From Nephrocerus scutellatus (lineage: Eukaryota; Arthropoda; Insecta; Diptera; Pipunculidae), in contig OX352765.1 in assembly GCA_947095585.1 (NCBI GenBank), positions 88,434,965 through 88,498,964 of the forward strand: DNA of 64,000 bases. The letters are read 5' to 3'. Below the pieces are notes generated by a model. That model had not been told where the DNA came from. It did not search any database and saw only the letters and a list, made by a program, of their open reading frames with translations. Shown one piece after another: positions 23,471 through 35,567 of the stretch. A program made the translations under genes and the position numbers. Positions within the stretch are counted from its first letter, which is position 1. Every line of letters begins with the position of its first letter.

Positions 23471-23899
23471 ATGGTAATTAGTTGTGATTTGCTACTTACT
23501 GTTTCCCTTAAAGTTTACCCTTCTACAGATACAAGATCCGCGAAGTTATATATATGTACATATTACCTCGATATTCTTATCTTTTAAGTAGAGTTAATTT
23601 ATAGCGTTTGGTTTTTAACCATAGTCCTTTAGGTGTTGACTCCATTTCTACGAACTTCATCCATGTGATTCCTAGTCGTCAATGTTTTTGATGTCCTTAG
23701 GGAATCCAGTCGAATCTTATTGGATGAACTTCTTAATGTTTGTAATGTTTTCCCTGCATTTCTATGTTTAATGGGTTTTAAGTGTCAAAGATAAATAGAT
23801 CAAATTTAGATACAGAGTTGGACCAAAAGATACCATATATTCTTCTTGCGCATTTCTTGATGAACACTTGAACTACTACCGATACCGATCCGATAGTTG

Positions 23900-24290
23900 G
23901 TCAGGTTTTTCGTTCGAGTTGCAGATATTAATTTTGGTGCATCTTGATATTAATCGCGAGCACCATATTTTGTTCAACTTTTAATACCCATACCTGGCCT
24001 TGTTGTTACATCAATATATATCTGCTTTAATTAACGCCCTCCTTATTTATCACAGTGCCTAGGTAGCAAAACTCCTTTACGACATCTGTGGTACTCCAAA
24101 TTTTGACTTTCATTGGAGTCAGAACTTAGGTACCTTGGCTGCGCAGTCATTTAGTTTCGCTCATACTCAACTTCAGTTCAACCATTTGTGCAGCACATCC
24201 AGCTTCTCAATTTAATTTCATTCAGAGTAGGGACGATTAGGCTGATGTCATCAACACAGATCGTTCAGAGTTTGAAATGTCCGCCCTTAG
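23900..24290 (-). pseudogene. Possible non-LTR reverse transcriptase remnant
   Basis: The minus strand from about 24275 reads TICVDDISLIVPTLNE, which resembles a YxDD active-site box and the following helix. Further on (about 24020-23985) comes a K-Q-I-Y-I-D-V-T-T-R-P-G-M pattern, reminiscent of the 'KIYKTVVRPALLYG' segment. The intervening frame has stops. It is a weak but consistent match in order and strand. Confidence 0.3.
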
Positions 24291-24699
24291 ATGTTAGTTT
24301 TTTTCATCACACTCTTCAAGACCATTAAAAAAAAAGTTCAGATGAAAGACGCACTCTTGTCGTACTCATTTCTTGATGGTGTATTTGAAGCTGAAGTCTT
24401 TGCCTTTGAACCTGACACTGCATGTGGCGTATCTATAAAAATTCTTGGATTCAACTTGTCATTGTTAGCGGTACTCTGCAACTTTACTTTGCGCTTTCCA
24501 AATCGCAGAGTTTCTGTTAGTGTGGAAAGATCTCTCGAACTCGCAAAGAGAGCGGTGTTATTTCTTCAACAGACACCTCATTGATAATTCTCAGGGAATT
24601 CACGTGATCAACATAGCTTGGCCTGAAATCCGGCCTGTTCCGTTCGCATTGAACAGTTATTGGAGAAATACCATCAATCCAGAATGGTGAAGGCAAGAG

Positions 24700-25640
24700 A
24701 TTTCTATATTGTGTTTAGCAGCGTTATTCCTTGAATTTGAATTGAAACAATGCGATCGTCACGATGAAACCATTTTTCCAACAATCTCTTATTAGTATTC
24801 CAGAACTTGGTGTCTAAAACTGAAAATGATACTTTGGATGTATACTCTATGATGGTGAGACCTATCATACTTATTTGTTGGTGGAAAGTTCTTGAACGGA
24901 AAACGGCAACTAAGCTACAGAAGCTACAAATAATTGCCCGTCTAGGTATAACGGGCGCCATGCACACCTGCCCTATGACAGCATTAGAAGCTGTTGTAGG
25001 GCATTCACCCCTGTTAACATTTATTAGGAGAATGTCGGCTAGATGCGCTATTAAGCTGCAACTAGAATAAGGGTACTATGTGGGTTATCTGAAAATTCTT
25101 CACTCAATTCTTGAAAGAGACATGATTTCCACAATCCCCGACACCATGTTCAGGGAGTTCTGTTTCGGCAGGTTATTTGTGGTAAGAATATTGGGCCGTG
25201 CAATCTGGTCTAATTGTGTTCCAGCACTGAACGCAAAAGGTCTGGTCTGGTACAGAGACGGATCGAATATGGAATCTGGAGTCGGAGCTGGTGTTTTTGG
25301 ACTCAAAATGAAAGTCGCGACACCAATAGCTATGGGCCCCACGGTTTTTCATGCGGAACTCCATGCCATTCAGGTCTGCGCTAGGCGCTACGATTTATAC
25401 CTTATCAGATAGCCAGGCAGCACTTAAAGCGTTATCGTACAACATAATGGACACAAAATCAGTTAAATGCTGCTACGATGCTCTGCAATCCCTAGCAAGG
25501 CATAACAGGGTGAATCTCGGTTGGGTCCCTGGTCACCGGGATATTGCAGGCAATGAATATGCAGTTTAACTAGCCAGGGCTGGATCGGAATCTGAGTTCT
25601 TAAGACCGGAACTTTACTGTAGTGTCAACTAGGCTACCAC
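24700..25640 (+). pseudogene. LOA/R1-type retrotransposon, post-RT and RNase H (copy E)
   Basis: Plus strand. The post-RT segment (24807-25070) ends in KLQIIARLGITGAMHTCP, then a stop. The RNase H domain follows, with catalytic residues visible in order: Asp in YRDGS (25257-25259), Glu in FHAEL (25356-25358) and Asp in SDSQAAL (25408-25410). The GHRDIAGNE motif is at 25531-25557. The domain would degrade the RNA strand during element copying. A frameshift between 25385 and 25400 and a stop at 25567 make it non-functional, although the catalytic set is intact. Confidence 0.85.
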
Positions 25641-27690
25641 CATTAGGGAGGGAGGTAGTAAGTCTCTACCAGTTTTTGCATGTTTTCTTTCTCGGAATGT
25701 ATTTTCTTTAACATCCTAAGCTGTTGCGTCCTTAAAAAATGCTCTCTTTGTGAATATAAGTGTTATAATAAGTAATCACAAGTGTAAATTTGTAAACTGT
25801 ATGCTAATTGTTAGTTGTAATTTGTGAATAAACGAACTTGTGTTGTGTTTTTAATTAGTAGTTTTTTAGCTGTTGATTCCATAAAAAAATACTCTCAAGC
25901 TGAAAACTTGTTGTTACTCAGTCCAATAGGCGTTTCCCTCACGATCTTTGAGTGGGGGTAAGGTTTTAAGTCTATTTATATCTAATTTGTGAAGTTTTCT
26001 GCATCTACTGCGATGTTATTTGTAAATTTGTTCTCGATCATTTGCGTATCATTATTCTGATTTACCGTTCCGAAGGTTATATTCATTTTTTAAGTGTTTA
26101 TCATTAAAAAACTGCAAGACACATTACTCCAAAAACTGAATGCAATTATAAAATAGACGGAAGAAATTAATTTGTTTCATTTACATTAAAAATAATTAAA
26201 TGATGTATTCAAAAGTCCATTAAGATTCTTAAATGACTGAGACATTGAGCATAGCAGTCATGGACTGAATAATAGCAATTAAATGCTCCTTGGCTTAGTA
26301 GTGCCGTACCGATAAATAACACGAGGATGACTATTATCTAGACGACTAGAACCATTAGGTAAGGAACTTTCGATTAAATCCTTGAAGAAAAAAAACCAAC
26401 CTTTCATCCTATCCAGGTTGGAAAAGGGAAACTTTCAACATAAAAACAACAACGACAATAATACAAAGCTTTGCATTTGAATGGAAAAGCAACAGGCTGC
26501 TGCTTCGAATTAACAAATTATTGTTCCATTCTTGTGTCAACTCGAACTATTCCATCCATTAGCATTTCCAATCCTTTGGACTAATTGAATGCTCATTTTT
26601 GCCTGAGCCACCGCCGCCTCGCCCGGTAGCAAACGAACACATCCGTACAACGACCAACAAATAATACCTGCAATAAAAGTCCATCTTCATTTAAATCCAT
26701 TTAATCCGCATTTAGTTTTGAGATTTAAACGAATTGCAGCTCCCAACACAACAGATAAAGAAACCAAAAAGCGATTTTTGTTAAATCCTTACAAATCTGC
26801 ACAGCGAACACACCACTTGCTTATTGGGTGGAGAAGAACTACCACACATCCAACTACCACCTGTAACTGGAAGGAACTGTTGCCTGAATCAATAAGTAAG
26901 CACTAGCTGCTATACAGATAGTCCAGGTTGGATTTGGGCTGTGTTTTTAAGTAGATGTAGAAATGATGTTGGATGAAGCACATTAGCCTCAGATACACTC
27001 TTGAATGCGCAATAAGAATAGGCGACTATGCCTGCCTGCATGCACAGACGGAACTGAAGGAATAGAATAAAATGCCATTTGAATTATTTATTGAAAACCA
27101 TTAAGGAGCAAGGCAACTGGCGCAACTGGCACACTACCACTTGGAATGCAATAGCCGTGAAGGCGAATTCCAACAAAAATAATGTACTTCAGATAAAAGT
27201 AGTTGCTGAATTGTTGTTGCTGTTGTTGTTGTTGTTAAATTACGAGAAGCTGGCACCGAAAGGATTTGCCTTGTTGGGTTGTTGCATGTGTTTTCTGCTT
27301 TTTTTTTAAAGAAAAAAAGAATCCTGAAATGGAATATTGGATGAATTGTATTAAAGGATTTCAATTGCATTACGGGCGTACTGGGAAACAAGGCGTTAAA
27401 AGGATCGTAGGGCTTTTTTGCCTGTTGCATAAATTTAAGAGTAATATAGGTAGTAACGAATTTAAAGTTGATTTGATTTAATTTTATTGTGTCCATGTGA
27501 GTGTGCGAAATATTATGCACAAAAAACATTGACAATCTGTTATCCACCAATTTACCTTAAAAGTTTTGTCTTGTCGACGCCGACTGGTGCCAACTTCTTC
27601 ATCACTTATTGATCGTACCCATCATCATCATCTGTTCTGTCTATTTTACTGAAAATAACTACGTTATCTTCGTTGTTTTTCTTATTCTTA
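25641..27690. other. Gene-free stretch
   Basis: No domain is visible. A GTTGTT/GCT microsatellite lies at 27206-27237. The piece 25720-25900, with an AATAAA at about 25828, could be retroelement 3' sequence or a solo LTR, but I see no paired terminal repeat. Confidence 0.45.
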
Positions 27691-29345
27691 TTTCAATTTC
27701 CAACATAACTTCTCCAATGGTCCCTTTCTTCCTTAAACTGTTGGCCCAACTGGTATCAAAAATAAGTTTCACAAACACAATGCCTTAATGTCTTACCGCT
27801 ATATTTCTTAAAAAATGTTCTTCCAGCCTCTCCCTTCTCCTTTCTTACCTATTTTGCCTATCCCTTTCACAAAGAGAATTTGCTCAAATTTGGAAGACCT
27901 CTTTCATAGCCCAGATACTCAAAAAAGATCAAAAAATGATATAACTAATTATAGCCCCATTTCTTAACTTTCCCATATACCCAAACTATTCGAAAGTATT
28001 TTATACGAAGCCTTAAGCTTCAATTGCAAGTCTCTCATTTCCCCCAGCCAACATGGCCTTCTGAAAGGTAGATCAACCACCCACCATTAATTTTGTTGAA
28101 TTCATCTCCTTCGCCCTTTCAGCCTTAGAGACGTGCAATGAAGTCGACGTTGTTGCAACTTATTTTACTAAGACTTGATAAGATATCTTATCAACTAATC
28201 CTCTTTAATTGTCTGCTTTCCATTTCCATTTTGATAATATATGTTCAAAGCCGATATATTGTCAAAAGGGATATCTTCTTATCTGTAAAACCATCTTTAT
28301 AGTATTCGATTCAGATCCGCCCTACCGTCCACATCCTTGGCAACCTATGGAGTCTCACAAGACAGATATCTAAGCCCCCTTCTCTTCATCCTAACTCTAA
28401 ATGATCTTGATAGGGTCATCAAACATTCCTCTCTCTTAGCGCTGACGAAACTAAATTTTTTAAACCCATTTCTTCCCACAAGACTCCTATCTCCTTCAGC
28501 AAGGCGTAGACAGTTTCTTGGTGCCTCAAAAATGGCTTCGATCTTAATATCTCCAAATGCCAATTTATAACCCTATAACTTAAGTCCAATAAGCCCCCTT
28601 CCAGATATTACCTTCACCACGGCCATCCCATATCCCGCGTTCAATCTTTTCGTTACCTCGGCATATTGTGCGATTCGGAACTAAACGTTCGTTATCATAT
28701 TGATGAAATAATTCTCAAAGCCAACTCATTACTTGGCTTTGTCAAATGGTGCTCCAAAGAATTGTCCAGCGCTTATGCGACTCACATCATTTTTGTTCGT
28801 CCCCTCCTCAACTACGCTACTTAGGTGTGGTCCCACTATAATCAAGTTCATCTATCCAGAATCGAGAGCATCCAAAGTCGTTTTCTCCGATATGCTCTTC
28901 GAGGCCTACCCTGGGACAATCATCTTATACTGTCTCACTACTAATACCGCCTTAATATCATAAACTTTAAAATCCTCGAAGAACGCAGAGACATAGCTGA
29001 CATTCTTTTCATACATCGTCTCCTCTCAGGCTCCGTCGATTGCGCGTCTCCATACAACTCGATTTATTTTAATACTTACCCTCGTAATACACGATGCCCG
29101 TCTCTCTTCTATCTACCGACACACCGCACAAAGTACGGCTCTAACGAACGAATCTCTCGTACGCTGTGAACGGTTAACTTAAACCTTACCGTTTCCGATT
29201 TAAACGCCAGCACTCCTTACCTTAAACTTGATCTCCTCCACCTTACCCCCTAGCTTTATATTTTAGCTTTAAGTCTTAGTCTTAAGTCTTAGTTTTAAAT
29301 GTTCAGTGATGTTAGCTTGTAATAAATGAGAGCTTTTGCCCACCA
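27690..29345 (+). pseudogene. Jockey-clade non-LTR retrotransposon, 5'-truncated
   Basis: Plus-strand RT and post-RT region. A PFFLKLLAQLVSK segment lies near 27725. An ITNYSPIS/LSHIPKLFESILYEALS region follows at 27940-28015, and ISPSQHGLLKGRSTT at about 28035-28076. A degraded SxVPQG/PLLFILTLNDLD stretch lies at 28350-28410. FRYLGILCDSELN follows near 28650, and RPLLNYA, IESIQSRFLRYALRGLPWDN and ILEERRDIADILFIHRLLSG at 28800-29035. There is no RNase H, as usual for jockey. An AATAAA signal is at 29321-29326. The copy has many frameshifts. Confidence 0.8.
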
Positions 29346-29599
29346 ATATTGACAGTACCCGTATTGAGATATTAAATATACTCGTAATAAGTCCCTTATT
29401 GTGAGATGTTATGCCAATTTCTGCAATAGTCATGCAATCATTGTTTTAAGCTTTAATTAGAATATGTTAAGAAAATAGTTTTAATTCACTAAACATCTGT
29501 AGATTAGTTTAAACAATATCTTTAACATACTATCATATAAAGAGTGGGGAGACACTTTTAACTGACTAAGCTAAACTTGGAAAACACTGGACAAGGATT

Positions 29600-29930
29600 T
29601 CACCATTTTACAGGATATTTTGCCTCAAGGTCTTGATGTTACCAACGATGTCGGAGTGGCCGGAGACCAAGACTATATGCAGATGTCGAAATACTCGCTC
29701 ATATCCTTGAGAGATGTGAGGCAGCACAATGCTTCCTCTGACGTCAGTGAGACTGAGTCCAGCGATTTGAATGCCGTCCGACTGTGTGCATATATTACAA
29801 TATCTGTTACTGATATTACTGCTTCCTGAATCGCCATTACCTCAGCCTGAAAATAGCTCGGGAGGAGAACGGAAATGCTCTTGCTAGGTTTGTCAAAGAA
29901 TACCCCAGCACCTACTTTACCGTCAAGCTT
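29600..29930 (-). pseudogene. LOA/R1-type RNase H fragment (copy F)
   Basis: Minus-strand translation from about 29925 reads KLDGKVGAGVFFDKPSKS, then SYFQAEVMAIQEAV with the catalytic Glu, and then a degraded 'SDSRTAFKSL' analogue near 29770. It is clearly similar to the RNase H of copy E (VGAGVFG ... FHAELHAIQ). The flanks are unreadable. Confidence 0.65.
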
Positions 29931-31900
29931 GTTATTTGTAAAGAGAACCAGTTCCGTTTTGGATGGGTTTACTCTTGCTCCAAAACAATTGGCCTATTTT
30001 GTGAGGGTTGATAGAACATTTTGCATAACGTACTTGGTCATTACTAAGAACATACCTGAGGCAGCTATCGCTGAGGCTCATGCCCTTTACGAACTACCTA
30101 TAAAGTCTAAATTTCGTAACAATATCATTGTAAAAATTAAAATGGGAACATCGAATGCTATTTGCATAAGTCAAGTCAATTAATCTATGACTGTCAGTCC
30201 GTTTATTCTATGGCTTGGTATTAAATTAAATGAACGATCACTCAAACAATACTCAAAAATTTAGAAGCCTTCACTGCGTCACCAGTAACGGTGACTAACA
30301 TTAACAACAAAAATCAGACGTATACTGAAATGAACTTTTCCAACTCTTGACGGAAAAATTGCATGAACTTTATCTGGGTTGCAAACTGAGTACTCACACG
30401 TGGGTTACACACCCACCTCCTTCTAATAAACAATTTAAAAGTAAATTAAATGTGAAAAACTTGTTGAAAGAAAACATCAACTATGTACGACCTAACAGAA
30501 AGTCTATTACATGTTTCTGATGCAATCGGCGGATGCAAGTTGGTGGTAACGATGTTGTCGTTGTCGCTGTTATACTCTAAATACCCTCTATGTTATTTAT
30601 TAAAGAGCGTATATGTGTCTGTGTTACAAATTAAGTAATATATACTACTAACCGATAATCTACAATTACCATGTTCGTCGACTAGAGTATATCAACCTTT
30701 GGCTGGATAATGAATATACTTGTACACATAGCATATCAAAAGCAACCTAATAAAGTTTCGTCTAAACGGTATAATGTACTTTAATTAAATTATACGAGTA
30801 CACATACAACTGCAATTCAAAGTGAATAAGAAATTCTTTATTTCAGTAGAAAATGCGAAAATACTCGTATACTTTTGTACAAGTTAAGGATTAAAGGGAC
30901 GCGCATTGTTGTTGTACGATTTTTATTCTCGCTGAGTTTAGAAAAAAGGTGACGCAAGCTCAGTTGACCATTGGTAATGCAAATATTTTTCCGCTTTAAC
31001 TGATGTAAGATAAACCTTGTTAGCGAGTTTATTTGTACACATACAGTACAGAAGGAAAAGGATGGAATTTATTTAACGAATGCATTGCAAAACCAAAGGG
31101 AAACAACCTTTGTTATATGCCATTGTGTTGTTATCGTTGCTGTTGAGTCCTCCTCTTCAGTGTGTTTTCCGCTCATAACAATTGGAATACAAAAATATAC
31201 TCGTACAGTGCAACATTTGAATGGTTTGAGTTCTTTTGTTTGCTTATCTTTGAAAGTCGTATTTATTTTGCTGAGTGTATTTTTTTTTCTAAATGAATTT
31301 ATTGAGTGCCGTAAAAAAATACACAAAAAAGGTTCTTCTTCAACTACTTAGTTTTTTTTTCAAACTACCTATCACTTTATTTTGACTTTTTATTCAACGT
31401 TCCACTAAAATATTGGCGATCAAAATTCACTTTTAATCTTAAGCTTTGGCTACACGAAACTGCACGTTTTCAACACTTTGAAGTGAAAATTCTTAGGTGT
31501 TCTGCTCGTATGATAATTTGTGGACTGTCCGATGGAATCCAATTGAGATCCAATAAATTGTCATTATATTACCGATATGGATGACAATTCCGAGGTCTAT
31601 GTATCATTAATAATATTTTGAGCTTATCTTGTTGGAACTTCCAAGCGATATTCACATATTTGCAGAGTCATAGACCGAAGGTCCTTATTTTCAGACCAGA
31701 TGGAACAAAGCAATTTATTTCCAACTTTCGTATATCCTCTCGAATGGTATCAGTCAATGTAAATGCTTCTATTTCGTACAAAGGAACATCAAATCATGAC
31801 GAAGAAGCCCTGAGATCATTTTTACAAACCCTCTTCGTTGTTGTGATGCGTGTTTTTTACCGCTTTTGGATGATTCTCTGAGATATCAACTTCTGATGCC
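29931..31900. other. Gene-free stretch
   Basis: AT-rich intronic DNA with many ACTCGTA-type phrases. Open frames at 29875-30183, 31085-31351 and 31618-31881 show no domain. Confidence 0.45.
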
Positions 31901-31904
31901 TAAT

Positions 31905-32275
31905 GTACTCGTATTGGCGGAAAAAAAGTGCTGTTTCATAAAGACAATGCACTAGTACACACGTGTGTGCAGTCACCATGGCAAAGATCGATAAATTGGG
32001 CTACCAACTGCTACCCTATCCATCATATTATCAAGATTTAGCCCCTGCGACTATATTCTGTATCCACATCTGAAGAAATTGCTGGGCGGTAAGAGATTTG
32101 GGTCTAACGAAGAAGCCCCGAGACAATTATTTGGAAGGAATGAAAAAATTGGAAAAACGCTGGACTAAATATATCGAGCTTTAAAGGAGACTTTGTTGAG
32201 AAATAAAATGCTTTTTTGCCGAAAAAATAGCTTTTATTCAAAAAGTCACTGACTTATCTAACTTACCTGGTATTA
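31905..32275 (+). mobile_element. Mariner (DD34D-type) 3' fragment
   Basis: Plus strand. A KKVLFHKDNALVHT-like second-Asp motif at about 31923-31962 is followed by frameshifted pieces of the C-terminus. These are a LAPCDY-like segment near 32040, GGKRFGSNEEAP at about 32090-32125, YLEGMKKLEKRW(T) at 32130-32166 and RNKMLF near 32198. The 3' end is AAAAAGTCACTGACTTATCT at about 32238-32257 and beyond, which matches the termini of the copies at 39.7 and 52.4 kb. The 5' two thirds are missing. Confidence 0.75.
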
Positions 32276-32880
32276 TCTAAGAAATTATAATTTGATCTCT
32301 AACGTAAATTCTTCTTTCTTTCTTTCCTTTATTTCTCGGGAGAGCAATGAGCCCATCTATCCCTTAAAATCATAAGTTGTGAATGTGGTCATTTTGGAAT
32401 TTATGCCAGCTCAATTGAAAAGCCTTCTTCCACACTACATAAGAATCCTCAGAAGCAGCCTAGCACAATATAACTATAGGCTGGAGGAGTGCGATTTGGT
32501 GGTATTTGTACCAAATTGGGCGAAGAGACACACCACCAAACATAAATCCTACAGACCATTTCACCCAACTTAGTTTGTCTTAAAAACAACAGAAAAGGTT
32601 ATTGTAGCGGGAAATGAACCCCTACACTCCAGTGTAGTGAACTCCTACACTCCAGAATGTATATAGATATATACATCATCATCATCATTGGAGTGGGACG
32701 AACTCGCGCTTTCCCAGCTTTCACCATTAAGCTTCTCATAACTATTCCCGTCAGGCATTCCCCTCTTTCGATAGTAAGCCTCAAAGTGTAACTGTGTGTG
32801 TGTGTGTAACTAACGTAATTTGCAACAATGCAAATAGTAATACTATCGAGTAATTTGATGTTTCTAATATCAAAATTTTT
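32276..32880. other. Gene-free stretch
   Basis: Contains a short imperfect duplication (CCTACACTCCAGTGTAGTGA then CTCCTACACTCCAGAATGTA, 32620-32660), a CAT-triplet run (32672-32687) and a GT run (32795-32808). No coding evidence. Confidence 0.45.
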
Positions 32881-33370
32881 TTAGCTGTGTTTGAAGAAGC
32901 ACTCTTAGATGTTGATGAAAAGAAAGCCGCTGGATACGATACCTTTGATATTAAACAGATGTTTTAATTGGATTTCGGTATCACTTTAAAAAATTTTTGC
33001 TATAAGTCGGGACACTTTCTAGATGAATAGAAAATTTCACATTTAAATTTTGCTTTCAAATTCGTTCTTAAGCACCTTATCGAAAAGCGATTCAAAACTT
33101 TTTGAAAAATTTGTTTTAAAATAGACTGTATGCTGGAAATTATTTGTCCATTTCAAATGGATTTATTACTGATCGATTTACGGTTACAAATTTAACATGA
33201 TTTACTTCATTGTAGACAGGGCATTAGAAAAGAGCTTACACGTCGATATGCTGTACACAGATTTTTAGAAGGTTGTTGTTAAGGTGGAACTTAATTTGCT
33301 TTTAAAAAAGTTGAGTAAGCTTAGTATCAATGGAAATTTTCATAAATAGTTATCCTCTTTGACGCTAATT
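32880..33370 (+). pseudogene. Jockey-clade RT fragment
   Basis: Plus strand, several frames. EEALLDVDEKKAAGYD near 32893 is the 'DxxKAxGPDGI'-type opening. Pieces around ISNGFITDRF (33155-33185), MLYTDF (33249-33266) and LLKKLSKLSINGNFHK (33300-33345) follow the order of jockey RT motifs 2 to 4. It is heavily decayed. Confidence 0.6.
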
Positions 33371-33699
33371 TTGACGTAGAAAAATCAATCAGATTGCAAA
33401 TCGAGTTGAAAGCAACAGAACATTAACCAATCGGATCATTCAACAAAAAGTTTATGTTACAATGAGTAATGTGAAAAAGGTTCCTAGAGCGCAAATGCCT
33501 TTCAGGAGTATACAAGTAAACGAAAAGGATAAGATATCCGTGCAATCAATGGAGTCTGTAAATACGTCCCTAACAAAATTTAACGAACAAATCTCTCTTC
33601 TAGCTAAAAGCATCCACCCTTATATTAAGGATAGCAATCACCCAGTTCACATGCCTTAATGCAAATCTTGTAAAAGATTTTTGAAATATCTCCCGTCGA
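33371..33699. other. Short stretch with an unrecognised 65-codon frame
   Basis: An open frame from 33462 to 33659 (+) encodes a Lys/Ser-rich peptide beginning MSNVKKVPRAQMPFRSIQVN. I recognise no family. It lies between two jockey fragments and could be chance or an ORF1 scrap. Confidence 0.3.
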
Positions 33700-34190
33700 A
33701 TGCATTATAAATTAATATTAGAGTGCGCATAGTTGCAAAATATATACAGCTTAAAGTATAAAGCCAAAGATGCCCACGCTTTTGCACAAAAATATTTAAT
33801 GTGTTTACTAAAAGGTAAGCCACAGTCTATCAATATGCCTAAGTCACACATTTGACTCAGTTTATGAATGGAAATCGTGCCAAGACTATATGCAATCGAA
33901 TACTTGATTAGGCCTATATAAAAAGATATTGATTTGCATTTTAAATTGTTAATACGCAAGAGATTTGTATTATACCAAACACTAAAGGTATCCAGGTCCT
34001 CTTGAAATAATGTAGAGTCCTCCAAGCTAGATATAAACAAATATTTAACATCATCAGCAAATAAGAGATTTTTTGATGACCTCAGATTTTTATTTATGTC
34101 ATTCATAAATAAAATAAATCCCAGATCCCAGGCACCAGGCATATCGTTATGATCTCAGCAAGACGTAACTTAATCATTCGACACTGCACA
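33700..34190 (-). pseudogene. Jockey-clade RT fragment with FADD box
   Basis: The minus-strand frame 34142-33705 is open for 145 codons. It reads GFILFMNDINKNLRSSKNLL, then FADDVKYLF (FADD at 34061-34050). The motif-D/E region follows with WYNTNLLRINNLKCKSISFY and then DLGILIDCGLPFSKHI. This is the jockey 'PLLFILFINDI...FADD...LGV..D..L.F..HI' layout. It covers only the second half of the RT palm and ends abruptly on both sides. Confidence 0.75.
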
Positions 34191-34668
34191 AATGTTATTA
34201 ATGATTTGTTGGGCCAAATAGTTTAAATACGATTTATATATATATATTTTATTGACAACCAGAATCAATTATTTTTAGTCAATGTTTGGCTTCTGGCATG
34301 TGCCCAATGATCGATCAACAGCTATTGTTAGTTTTTTCCGGTCAATGTTAGCAACATTAATTGATTTGGGCACGGTTTTTTCCCAAAAATCGTATTTTCT
34401 TACATTTTTTTAATTAAAGGTTTATATTTCCTAGTCACAAAAACAAAAACAAAAACTAAACTAAAACTATATAAACCTTTAAAGCACAATCGCATATTTT
34501 CTCTCCGTACAGAAGAATGTCAAGCGCAATCAGTATTAGAAGTTTGATGCATTAAGGTGATCAGGTTACCTTCTTGTACTCCATCTCTTCTTCCATTTCA
34601 CAAATATCAAAAGTTTTAAATTGGCTTAAATGAAAAAATACATAAAAGTTTTCTTTTCTTCATTTCAG
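34191..34668 (+). other. Intronic sequence with splice acceptor
   Basis: AT-rich, with a few tandem AAAAAC units (34441-34460). It ends in a pyrimidine-rich tract and AG (TTTTCTTTTCTTCATTTCAG, 34649-34668), a textbook 3' splice site with an A-rich candidate branch region at 34625-34632. Confidence 0.6.
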
Positions 34669-34720
34669 ATGAACCGCGCCCTTCAGCAGCTTAAGCCAGC
34701 TGATAACGAAAGTCGTACCG
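34669..34720 (+). CDS. Host microexon, CELF/Bruno-like RNA-binding protein (candidate)
   Basis: A 52-nt segment lies between a strong acceptor (polypyrimidine tract plus CAG) and a GTAAGT donor (34721-34726). It is visibly more GC-rich than its AT-rich surroundings. Only one frame is open: MNRALQQLKPADNESRT plus one base of the next codon. This resembles the segment just after RRM1 in CELF3-6/Bruno-like splicing regulators, whose consensus from memory is MNRP(I/L)QVKPAD(S/T)ES RG before RRM2. The fit needs a one-residue insertion. Such proteins bind GU-rich RNA and control splicing, translation and stability. The exon starts in phase 0 and ends in phase 1, so skipping it would shift the frame. 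By inference the gene is an orthologue of fly bru3 or a relative. I give no symbol, because a 17-residue match cannot separate paralogues. Confidence 0.65.
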
Positions 34721-35204
34721 GTAAGTTACTTTTAATTATAAATCATATAAATTAAAAAAATCACTTCATATTATATAAAACAAATCATATAAAAGATAAG
34801 AGATAGTTAGCAAAGAATCATAGGTACCTACTTAAATAGAAGGTCCTTCTACAATAACTATCGAACTATTTATGAAACGTTTCTATTGATACTTATTATC
34901 CGTTTACATTGAATACTTATAAGCCAAATATATCTAAATTATATTATATACATACATGAGCGTTGTAACTTTTCCCTTTTAGTTTATATCATTTAAAAAA
35001 GAAACTGTCAATTTCAAAAACCAAAATAATGGAAAACTTTAAAAATTAGTTTGTAAATTCCATGTTAATGATTTTCGGTGTGTAGAGAAATTTTGTTATG
35101 TGATCTTTGTTTTATTTCTTTTTTTTTATTTTTGCAATACTTAAAATGTGGTAAACAGAATTATATCTAAGTTTATGAATTGATGTACGTTATAACTGTT
35201 CTTG
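34721..35204 (+). other. Intronic sequence after the donor site
   Basis: Starts GTAAGTTACT. It is very AT-rich with no further exon-like segment, up to the TTAA where piggyBac begins. Confidence 0.5.
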
Positions 35205-35280
35205 TTAACCCTGGAAAGATAATCATATTTTTTATGACGTAAAAGATAATCATACGTCTCTGAGACGTATGGCACTTTGT
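35205..35280. repeat. piggyBac left end with subterminal palindrome
   Basis: Terminal repeat at 35209-35224. A second GATAATC lies at 35245-35251, followed by a near-perfect palindrome, CATACGTCT - CTG - AGACGTATG with overlap, at 35251-35271 and then GC. Confidence 0.9.
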
Positions 35281-35567
35281 TAGTGTAATAAATAAAACCC
35301 ATGAACTTTTTATAAAATATTAATGTTTTATTTATTAATGTAGTTCATATTAAGAGAAATGAAGAAATGATTCAGTAAAAAAAATTTTAATTTAATCAAT
35401 AAAAACAAAAAACTTAAACTCCATTACAAATTAACAAAAAAAAAAACATATTTTTTAAAGGAACATTAAAATTGAATTTAAGTCTTAATAATTGCCTAAT
35501 TAGCATTTTTTGGTTAAAAATAAGTGTACTAATAAGTCTTAGTAATTTTGAATCGGATGCGATTAAA

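Noticed and set aside
25720..25900. Possible solo LTR with AATAAA
   Set aside because: No TG...CA boundary, paired copy or target duplication could be seen.
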